Below are positions 1 through 5,158 of a stretch of DNA of 5,158 bases, in pieces. Source of the stretch: Candidatus Rifleibacteriota bacterium (GTDB lineage: Bacteria; Riflebacteria; Ozemobacteria; Ozemobacterales; Ozemobacteraceae); the NCBI GenBank assembly GCA_022704885.1, contig JAKJFO010000262.1:1-5158 (forward strand), in the 5' to 3' direction. The first letter of the stretch is position 1; the number at the start of each line of letters is the position of its first letter. The position numbers and the translations under genes were made by a program. Under the pieces are notes generated by a model. That model did not search any database, had not been told where the DNA came from, and was given only the letters and a program-made list of their open reading frames with translations.

Positions 1-631
1 GACTGCCGGCAGTCATACTCAGATGCGTACCACCGGGAATGCCAACAATAGCCTTGCGCTGCGAACTCACTGCCGTATAGCCCGCGTCAACCGCGCTCTG
101 CGGTGCAATGCGATCGGCACTGCCATAAATGAGACAAACCGGGGTGTGAATATTGACGAAACGCTCGGTATAATTGATGGTGCCGCTACGATCGGTAAAA
201 TTGCGCGTGCGCATCCAGTGCAGAGCCTGCACGAAGGTTTCGACCGGCACGTTTACTGTCGCTGTCTTGAGCAACAGACGAAAAAGATTGATATCGGGAA
301 AACTGAACGGCGAACCGGCCGTCACGATGGCCGGCGCATCGATTACCCCATGCGCCTGCGCGGCCATGGCCAGCATACCACCCTGACTGTAACCGAACAC
401 AAAGGGCTTTTCGCCGGCCTCGTCGCAGACCTGCTTCCAGATCAGCGGCAGGTCTTCACTCATGTGAAAATCGAAGTCCCAGGGGCGGTCACGGTGGCGG
501 TCGAGTGGATAACTGACCGGATACAGGTCGAAAAACCGGCTCAGATATGGGCCGAGGCCATGCCCTTCGACGGCGAACAGATTGGCGTTGTTGCAGATCC
601 CGTGTAAAAGCAGTAATGGTGGCTTTCTCAT
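1..631 (-). CDS. Alpha/beta-fold hydrolase (serine esterase/lipase-like), 3' end cut by the window edge
   Basis: The minus strand reads 210 open codons from ATG at 629-631 to the window edge without a stop. The protein starts MRKPPLLLLHG, with first beta strand and oxyanion-loop HG at residues 10-11. The nucleophile elbow GYSQGG follows at 80-85 (Ser82). LIYGSADRIAP at 167-177 supplies the likely acid Asp173, and GGTHLSM at 200-206 supplies the likely catalytic His203. The triad is therefore complete in canonical order, and only a short C-terminus should be missing. Residues 51-65 (WDFDF...DLPLIW) resemble the segment before the elbow in lipase and PHA-synthase-like hydrolases. The elbow residue is Ser rather than the Cys of PhaC, so this is not a PHA synthase. 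No signal peptide is visible, so it is probably cytoplasmic. The start is well fixed: an in-frame TGA lies at 644-646, no other start codon lies between, and the next Met is residue 57. The start overlaps the polA stop as ATGA, which suggests translational coupling. The substrate is unknown. Confidence 0.9.
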   Translation of the reverse strand, partial: MRKPPLLLLHGICNNANLFAVEGHGLGPYLSRFFDLYPVSYPLDRHRDRPWDFDFHMSEDLPLIWKQVCDEAGEKPFVFGYSQGGMLAMAAQAHGVIDAPAIVTAGSPFSFPDINLFRLLLKTATVNVPVETFVQALHWMRTRNFTDRSGTINYTERFVNIHTPVCLIYGSADRIAPQSAVDAGYTAVSSQRKAIVGIPGGTHLSMTAGS

Positions 632-3423
632 AAATCCACTTCTTCAAGGTCAGCCAGATTTTCTCCGTATGCCATGTCGCATACGAGTGGTACATTCAGT
701 TTAACACAGTTTTCCATGCAATGCTTCAACATTGGCGCAACCTGCTTCAATTCAGTCTTAGGCAGCGAAAACACCAGTTCATCATGAATCTGCAGAATCA
801 ATCGCGCCTGGTAATTTTTTTCGCACAGCATCCTGACCGTGTCGAGCATCGCCTTTTTGACCAGATCGGCTGCCGATCCCTGCAGGCGTGTATTCTTGGC
901 AATACGCTCGGCACCGCTGCGCAACTGGAATTTACCGGAATTTATATCGGGAAGCTGCCTGACCCGGCCGAGCAGCGTTTCGACCTCGCCGGTCACGCGG
1001 GCCTGCTGCACCACTTCGTCAAAAAAGCGGGTAACTTCCTGAAAACTGTTGTAGAAGCTGTCGATGTATTCTTTCGCCTGCGGCCTGGTGATGGCAAGAT
1101 CTTCAGCCAGGCCATGCACTGATATACCGTAAAGAATACCGAAGTTTACCGTCTTTCCGATAGTACGTTCCTGCGAAGTCACTTCGGCCGGTGGCTTTTT
1201 AAAGATGCGGCCAGCGCTGATCGCATGGATGTCGGTATTGTTGACAAAAGCTTCGACCAGACCGGGATCCTGCGAGAAGTGCGCAAGCAGGCGCAGTTCA
1301 ATCTGTGAATAGTCGATCGACACAAAAACATCGCCTGCCCGCGGCGGCACGAAAGCACGCCTGATCTTGCGCCCCCACTCGGTCTTGATCGGTATATTCT
1401 GCATGTTTGGATTAGAGCTCGACAGACGCCCGGTGGCTGTGACTGCCTGATTGAAACTGGCGTGAATCAGCCCGGTTTTTGCATTCACCAGTGTCGTCAG
1501 CGACTCGGCGTAGGTCGAGCGCAGTTTGGCGAGCTCCCGATATTCGAGCAGATCGGCGCAGATCGGGTGCTGAGCGGCCAGCAGCTTGAGCACCTCGCTG
1601 TCGGTCGAGAACCCGGTTTTCGTCTTTTTAGGCGGGTTCAGGCCGATTTCTTTGAACAGTATTTCCTGCAGCTGCTGTGTCGAGTTGATGTTGAAAGTGC
1701 GACCGGCATGCCGATGAATCGAAGCTTCGAGCGCAGTCAGGCGCCCGGCGATTTCGTCGCTGAGATCGCGCAGATATTTCGAGTTGAGGCCGATGCCGGT
1801 GCGTTCCATGCCGAGAAGAATGCGCAGAATCGGCATTTCAAGATCGTCGAACAGTTTTTTGAGCTTCTTTTCGACCAGCTCATGCTCGAAACGATGATAG
1901 AGATGCATGGTCAGAAGCACGTCCTGACAGGCATATTCACAGGCAGCTGCCAGATCTACAGCAGCAAAGTTGCCGGCACCGGCAACCTCGCGGTATTCAG
2001 ATACCTCATAGTTGAAAAGGCTGCGCCCAAGATTTTTCAGCGCATTCGACCGGGTCGGGTCGATGACATAGCCGGCGATCAATGTGTCGAACAGGTTCGA
2101 ACCGGCTTCGACACCTTCATTGGCAAGAAAAGCGAGATCGAATTTGAGATTGTGCCCGACTACCCGGCGGCCCGGCAGTGTGCCGCGAAGAATTGCAAAA
2201 AATTCAGCGGCTTCGATCTGGTCATCAGGCGTCAGGCCAAGATAGGCATGGCGAAGTGGAATATAAGCAGCCCTTTCGCTGCTGGCAGCAAGCGACACAC
2301 CGACAATACGGTTGCTGACCGGGTCGAAGCCGTCGGTTTCGATATCGATACAGACAGTGTCACCAAGGGCTGCCAGCCAGTGTTTGAGCTCGTCGACCCG
2401 GCTGATCAGCAATTTTTCGCCTGGCAACGGCCTGAGCTCAGATTCTGGCGTTTCTTCTGAAACAGCCTGACCGTCTTCGGCAGTGTCGTGCGCGTCAGAG
2501 CCCTTCTGAGCAGATTCTCCAGAGACATCAGCCGGTTTGCGCGATGGTAAGGTGTGCCCGGCAAACTCCTTGTAAAGAGATCCGAATTCATAGCGGCTGA
2601 GAAAGTCGGTAAATGCAGCTGAGCTGAGGTTATCGGGGTTCCATCTGAATTCATCAGGGCTGTCGAAAACCTTGAGATCACACCTGATCGTTGCCAGATC
2701 GTGCGACAGAAAAGCCATCTCGCGATCGTCGGCCAGTTTCTGCCGCATCTTGTCGTTATCGACCTCATCGAGCGAGCTGTAGAGATTCTCGATGGTTCTG
2801 AACTGCTGAATCAGCGCCAACCCTTTTTTTTCGCCAATTCCCTTGACGCCGGGAATATTATCGGAAGAATCGCCCATCAGGGCTTTGAGTTCGATGATTC
2901 CGCGCGGGTTAAAGCCGTATTCCTTATTGAATTCAGCAACATCTATCTCACGGGTATCGGTAACGCCCTTCTGACAGAGTTCGACCAACACGTTATCATC
3001 GATGAGCTGCAGCAGGTCACGGTCACCGGTTACAACCGTAACCTTGTGCGATTTGGCCAGACTTTTTGCCGCCGATCCGATCAGATCGTCAGCTTCGTAG
3101 TCATCTCGCGTCAGAATCCTGATATTGAGTGCCGCCACCGCTTTATGTGCCAGTGGCAGCTGTTCGAGCAGATCGGGCGGAGTCGGCTTGCGCTTCGCCT
3201 TGTATTCAGGGTACATTCGGCGACGAAAGGTATCGCGTGAAGTGTCGAAAGCTACAGCAATCAGGTCAGGTTGCCGGTCCTTGAGCATTTTCAGCAGCAT
3301 GCGCAAAAAACCATAAAGCGCGCCGGTAGCGACACCGTCACTGGTTTTTAAACGCTGGTTCTGAAAGGCATAATAAGCTCGAAAAACGATGTTGTTTCCA
3401 TCGATCAGCAGGCAGTGCGACAT
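628..3423 (-). CDS. polA: DNA polymerase I with 5'-3' nuclease, 3'-5' proofreading and polymerase domains
   Basis: This 931-residue protein (E. coli PolA has 928) fills RNA-primer gaps and carries out repair synthesis in the cytoplasm. Residues 1-290 form the 5'-3' nuclease: LLIDGNN (Asp8), AFDTSRDTFRR (Asp60), EADD (110-113), TGDRD (132-136) and a GDSSDNIPGVKGIGEKKG metal/helix-hairpin motif (184-201). A charged low-complexity linker spans about 291-335. The proofreading domain follows with DIETD (Asp360, Glu362), NLKFD (Asn425, Asp429) and YACQD (Tyr497, Asp501). All catalytic positions of E. coli exo I-III are present, so proofreading should be active. The polymerase domain has motif A VSIDYSQIELR (Asp704, Glu709), motif B with Arg753, Lys757, Phe761 and Tyr765, and motif C QIHDELV (His880, Asp881, Glu882). 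Phe761 matches the E. coli Phe762 type, which discriminates against dideoxynucleotides. The ATG at 3421-3423 sits 5 bases after a GGGAGGAG ribosome site. The stop overlaps the start of the downstream hydrolase. Confidence 0.99.
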   Translation of the reverse strand: MSHCLLIDGNNIVFRAYYAFQNQRLKTSDGVATGALYGFLRMLLKMLKDRQPDLIAVAFDTSRDTFRRRMYPEYKAKRKPTPPDLLEQLPLAHKAVAALNIRILTRDDYEADDLIGSAAKSLAKSHKVTVVTGDRDLLQLIDDNVLVELCQKGVTDTREIDVAEFNKEYGFNPRGIIELKALMGDSSDNIPGVKGIGEKKGLALIQQFRTIENLYSSLDEVDNDKMRQKLADDREMAFLSHDLATIRCDLKVFDSPDEFRWNPDNLSSAAFTDFLSRYEFGSLYKEFAGHTLPSRKPADVSGESAQKGSDAHDTAEDGQAVSEETPESELRPLPGEKLLISRVDELKHWLAALGDTVCIDIETDGFDPVSNRIVGVSLAASSERAAYIPLRHAYLGLTPDDQIEAAEFFAILRGTLPGRRVVGHNLKFDLAFLANEGVEAGSNLFDTLIAGYVIDPTRSNALKNLGRSLFNYEVSEYREVAGAGNFAAVDLAAACEYACQDVLLTMHLYHRFEHELVEKKLKKLFDDLEMPILRILLGMERTGIGLNSKYLRDLSDEIAGRLTALEASIHRHAGRTFNINSTQQLQEILFKEIGLNPPKKTKTGFSTDSEVLKLLAAQHPICADLLEYRELAKLRSTYAESLTTLVNAKTGLIHASFNQAVTATGRLSSSNPNMQNIPIKTEWGRKIRRAFVPPRAGDVFVSIDYSQIELRLLAHFSQDPGLVEAFVNNTDIHAISAGRIFKKPPAEVTSQERTIGKTVNFGILYGISVHGLAEDLAITRPQAKEYIDSFYNSFQEVTRFFDEVVQQARVTGEVETLLGRVRQLPDINSGKFQLRSGAERIAKNTRLQGSAADLVKKAMLDTVRMLCEKNYQARLILQIHDELVFSLPKTELKQVAPMLKHCMENCVKLNVPLVCDMAYGENLADLEEVDL
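2419..2553 (-). other. Low-complexity charged linker within PolA (residues about 291-335)
   Basis: The segment between the 5'-3' nuclease and the proofreading domain is rich in Ser, Glu, Asp, Ala, Pro and Gly (for example SGESAQKGSD, then AEDGQAVSEETPESE). It has no hydrophobic core pattern. It joins the flap-nuclease part to the Klenow-like part and is probably a flexible disordered tether. It is somewhat long but leaves total length near that of E. coli PolA. Boundaries are approximate and based on composition. Confidence 0.6.
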
Positions 3424-3428
3424 TCTGT

Positions 3429-3436
3429 CTCCTCCC
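3429..3436 (-). promoter_or_regulatory. Ribosome binding site of polA
   Basis: Minus-strand GGGAGGAG ends 5 bases before the polA ATG. It is a strong purine-rich Shine-Dalgarno match and fixes the start of the reading frame. The N-terminus it selects (MSHCLLIDGNN) is at the family's normal position. Confidence 0.85.
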
Positions 3437-3453
3437 GTTGTTTACTGCCCGCC

Positions 3454-3462
3454 AGTATAACA
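3454..3462 (-). promoter_or_regulatory. Predicted polA promoter, extended -10 type
   Basis: The minus strand reads TGTTATACT, an extended -10 (TG-N-TATACT) with five of six matches to TATAAT. No good -35 box lies 16-18 bases upstream; the best is CTGTAA at 3478-3483, with three of six matches. The promoter would rely on the TG extension. Initiation about 7 bases downstream would give a leader of roughly 24 bases that contains the ribosome site. The call rests on motif matching only. Confidence 0.5.
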
Positions 3463-3502
3463 TCATTCCCGCCATACTTACAGAAGTTATCTCACCCTCT
3501 TC

Positions 3503-3568
3503 CGTGTTCGTGCTCGTGCTCGTGCTCGTGCTCGTGCGCGTGCGCGTGCGCGTAATCGTAATCGTAAT
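3503..3568. repeat. Block-structured hexanucleotide tandem array, 11 units
   Basis: On the plus strand the array reads CGTGTT once, CGTGCT four times, CGTGCG three times and CGTAAT three times, with no interruption or change of register. Every unit begins with CGT, while the last three bases change block by block. The array is in the gene-free region between the two predicted divergent promoters, about 40 bases upstream of the polA -10. Part of it (3533-3554) alternates strictly between purine and pyrimidine. The block pattern suggests slippage amplification of successive variants. Function is unknown. Confidence 0.95.
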
Positions 3569-3602
3569 CTGGAATCGATAGCAATAGCGAAAAGGGAAGA
3601 GA

Positions 3603-3637
3603 AATCGGTGGCATCTGTGTAATCTGCGGATTGGCGG
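3603..3637. repeat. Degenerate 9-base tandem repeat (AATCTGTGG-like)
   Basis: Three consecutive 9-mers, AATCGGTGG, CATCTGTGT and AATCTGCGG, lie at 3603-3629. Each differs from the consensus AATCTGTGG at one or two positions. A fourth, poorer and shortened unit (ATTGGCGG) may follow to 3637. They lie 35 bases right of the hexamer array, separated by a purine-rich stretch (about 3583-3602), and about 20 bases upstream of the debranching gene's putative -35. The unit resembles intergenic sequences I recall from other environmental bacteria, but I could not check this. Confidence 0.6.
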
Positions 3638-3648
3638 TTCGAGCGGTA

Positions 3649-3676
3649 TTTGCAATAACAGGCGAACTGGTATAAA
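3649..3676 (+). promoter_or_regulatory. Predicted promoter of the glycogen debranching gene
   Basis: An extended -10, TGGTATAAA, lies at 3668-3676 (TATAAA has five of six consensus matches plus the upstream TG). A -35-like TTTGCA at 3649-3654 has four of six matches with a 16-base spacer. Initiation near 3683 would give a leader of about 32 bases. Direction and distance fit the gene starting at 3715. The prediction is by motif only. Confidence 0.55.
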
Positions 3677-3678
3677 CT

Positions 3679-3714
3679 TTGGCCTGAATTTACAGCTTGG
3701 CAGGAGAATTTACA
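3679..3714 (+). repeat. Near-tandem direct repeat in the debranching gene leader
   Basis: TTGGC-CT-GAATTTACA (3679-3694) is followed by TTGGC-AGGA-GAATTTACA (3697-3714). The identical 9-mers GAATTTACA start 20 bases apart, about two helical turns. The second copy ends directly before the ATG and its variable insert AGGA forms the Shine-Dalgarno. It could be a small duplication that created the ribosome site, or a paired operator just downstream of the transcription start. Confidence 0.75.
3702..3707 (+). promoter_or_regulatory. Ribosome binding site of the debranching gene
   Basis: AGGAGA lies 7 bases upstream of ATG 3715. An in-frame TGA at 3685-3687 closes the frame upstream. The only other possible start, TTG at 3697, has no ribosome site of its own, so the ATG is the best start. 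Confidence 0.85.
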
Positions 3715-5158
3715 ATGATCTCAGTCGGCCGCGAAATACAGACGGATCTGGCACGCGCCACGCGTCAGGAATGGCTTATAACCAACGGCATTGGCGGCTA
3801 CGCCAGTTCGACCGTTCCCTGCATCAACACCCGGCGTTATCATGGCATTCTGGTGGCATCGCGGCGGCCGCCGGTCGAGCGTCTCGTTCTCGTTTCGCGC
3901 CTGGAAGAAACCCTGGTGATCGACCGTCAGGAAATTGCCCTGTCGACCTGCGTGCATGAGCAGGATATTCGCAACCCGGCCGGCTATCTGCATCTCGAAC
4001 GTTTCGAACGCGACCCGATTCCGACCTGGTATTACCAGATTCGCGATGTGATGCTGATCAAGACCATCAGCATGGTCTACGGGCAGAACACCAGTCTCGT
4101 CACCTACAAACTGCTCGGGAACGATCGCAAGGTCACGCTTAAGGTGCGGCCGCACTTTCTTTTTCGTGATTTTCACGGCAATATGTATGAAAGCACCGGG
4201 CTGGAGAGATGCGCGCAATTACAGGAGCGGCAGCTGCGCCTGCAGCCCTTTGCCAATGCGCCCGAGCTTTTCGTCCGCTGGGACCGCGGCAAGTTTGTCG
4301 AAGACCCGCGCTGGCACAAGGACATTTTTTTGCAGGTCGAAGAAGATCGTGGGCTGCCAGATCGCGAAGACGACTTTTCATGCGGCTGGCTAGAGGTCAG
4401 CCCGTTCAATGGCTCGGTTTCGCTGCTATTTTCAGATCAGCCGGTCAATTCGTTCAACCCGATGGATCTGCGCAAGCGCGAAGAACAACGCCTGGACAGC
4501 ATTGCATCGGCACTGCATTCGACCGACCCGCTGCTGCGCAAACTGCTGCTGGCCGCAGATCAGTTCATAGTCGAACGCCAGAGCACCGGCAGTCGCACGA
4601 TAATTGCGGGGTATCCCTGGTTTTCTGACTGGGGACGCGACAGCCTGATCTCACTGACCGGTTTGACATTGGTTCCCGGGCGGTATGACGATGCCCGCTC
4701 GATTCTCAAGACTTTTGCCGCAGCAATTCAGAACGGACTGGTTCCAAACTGCTTCGCAGACAGCGGCAATGAAGCTGCCTACAACAGCGTCGATGCCTCA
4801 TTGTGGTTCTTTTTCGCGGCTTATAAGCTGATCGAGTATACCGATGACTGGGATTTCGTGCGCGATTACCTTTACGACGGCATGGCTGCCATCATCGAAG
4901 CCTTCATGGCCGGCACCAGGTTTGACATAGCTATGGATAAGGAAGACGGCCTGATCAGCGCCGGCAATCCTGACGTTCAGGTAACCTGGATGGACGCCAA
5001 AGTAGATGGCTGGGTAGTTACCCCGCGCAACGGCAAAGCAGTTGAGGTAAATGCTCTCTGGTACAATGCACTGAAGACATTTGCACTGTTTCAGGAGAAG
5101 TTTGAAGGACACTCGCGCGAAGTTACAGCGCTGGCCAAAAAGGTTAAGAATTCGTTTT
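3715..5158 (+). CDS. Glycogen debranching enzyme (amylo-alpha-1,6-glucosidase family, GH133-like), 3' end cut by the window edge
   Basis: The frame stays open from ATG 3715 to the window end (481 codons plus one base). It should hydrolyse the alpha-1,6 branch stubs of glycogen in the cytoplasm, aiding glycogen breakdown. Residues about 18-240 match the N-terminal sugar-binding domain, with the hallmark NGIGGYASST...NTRRYHG at 24-44. From about 275 the (alpha/alpha)6 glucosidase domain begins. AGYPWFSDWGRDS is at 298-310 (Asp309), YNSVDASLWFF at 356-366, TWMDAKVDGWVVTPR at 424-438 (Asp427), and AVEVNALWYNAL at 442-453 (Glu444). These are the signature blocks of the archaeal/bacterial debranching family. 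Members run to roughly 650-720 residues, so perhaps a quarter to a third is missing. There is no signal peptide. The enzyme lacks the GH13 blocks of GlgX, so it is the indirect-type debrancher; whether it also has transferase activity cannot be told. It is transcribed divergently from polA. Any glycogen operon partners would lie to the right, outside the window. Confidence 0.95.
   Translation, partial: MISVGREIQTDLARATRQEWLITNGIGGYASSTVPCINTRRYHGILVASRRPPVERLVLVSRLEETLVIDRQEIALSTCVHEQDIRNPAGYLHLERFERDPIPTWYYQIRDVMLIKTISMVYGQNTSLVTYKLLGNDRKVTLKVRPHFLFRDFHGNMYESTGLERCAQLQERQLRLQPFANAPELFVRWDRGKFVEDPRWHKDIFLQVEEDRGLPDREDDFSCGWLEVSPFNGSVSLLFSDQPVNSFNPMDLRKREEQRLDSIASALHSTDPLLRKLLLAADQFIVERQSTGSRTIIAGYPWFSDWGRDSLISLTGLTLVPGRYDDARSILKTFAAAIQNGLVPNCFADSGNEAAYNSVDASLWFFFAAYKLIEYTDDWDFVRDYLYDGMAAIIEAFMAGTRFDIAMDKEDGLISAGNPDVQVTWMDAKVDGWVVTPRNGKAVEVNALWYNALKTFALFQEKFEGHSREVTALAKKVKNSF

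Noticed and set aside
1..14. A perfect 14-base palindrome (GACTGCCGGCAGTC) at the window edge.
   Set aside because: It lies within hydrolase coding sequence, has no loop or T-run to act as a terminator, and could be a chance self-complementary run in moderately GC-rich DNA. Its left flank is not visible.
23..607. A 194-codon open frame on the plus strand.
   Set aside because: It is antisense to the alpha/beta hydrolase, whose triad and motifs on the minus strand show that strand to be the coding one.
1462..2460. A 332-codon open frame on the plus strand opposite polA.
   Set aside because: It lies wholly antisense to conserved PolA coding sequence, matches no family I recognise, and is explained by the codon usage of the opposite strand.
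2701..3240. A 179-codon plus-strand frame.
   Set aside because: It is antisense to the 5'-3' nuclease domain of PolA and has no recognisable motif.
3338..3655. A 105-codon minus-strand frame with Ile-Thr, Arg-Thr and Ser-Thr dipeptide repeats.
   Set aside because: The dipeptides are a translation of the hexamer array. The frame starts at TTG without a ribosome site, covers the predicted polA promoter and runs into polA in the wrong frame.
3424..3714. A CRISPR array or small RNA gene in the repeat-rich intergenic region.
   Set aside because: The repeats are 6 and 9 bases with no spacers, and I found no strong stem followed by a T-run that would mark an RNA gene or an intrinsic terminator.
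3721..4628. Several open frames of 75-165 codons on both strands inside the debranching gene.
   Set aside because: The plus-strand frame starting at 3715 carries continuous family motifs across this stretch, so the others are shadows.

Overview
The window looks like chromosomal DNA of a free-living bacterium with moderate GC content (just above half by eye). It has strong AGGAG-type ribosome sites and sigma70-like promoters. The phylum cannot be settled from this sequence. A full-length, E. coli-like DNA polymerase I makes it bacterial. Next to it lies a long-form glycogen debranching enzyme of the type often called archaeal, which also occurs in many bacteria such as cyanobacteria, Bacteroidetes, planctomycetes and deltaproteobacteria.

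Layout. On the minus strand, polA fills 628-3423. Its stop codon overlaps the start codon of an alpha/beta hydrolase gene (ATGA at 628-631). That gene runs off the left edge of the window, so the two probably form one operon transcribed leftward. A 291-base divergent intergenic region (3424-3714) follows. On the plus strand, a glycogen debranching enzyme gene starts at 3715 and runs off the right edge, with 481 codons visible. Both edge genes are open-ended and have no stop inside the window, so a search for closed ORFs misses them. They are nevertheless clear protein families with intact motifs.

The divergent region holds the least ordinary sequence. It contains an extended -10 promoter and strong Shine-Dalgarno for polA, and a second extended -10 promoter and Shine-Dalgarno for the debranching gene. 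Between the two promoters lie an eleven-unit hexanucleotide array arranged in homogeneous blocks (CGTGCT x4, CGTGCG x3, CGTAAT x3, plus one CGTGTT) and a degenerate array of 9-base units. The debranching leader also carries a near-tandem duplication just before the start codon.

Functionally, polA serves DNA repair and Okazaki fragment maturation, and the debranching enzyme serves glycogen breakdown. The hydrolase substrate cannot be named. I see no evidence that the three genes share a pathway, and no mobile element, CRISPR array, tRNA, rRNA or defence system. The protein genes are ordinary; the intergenic repeats are the part that merits a closer look.
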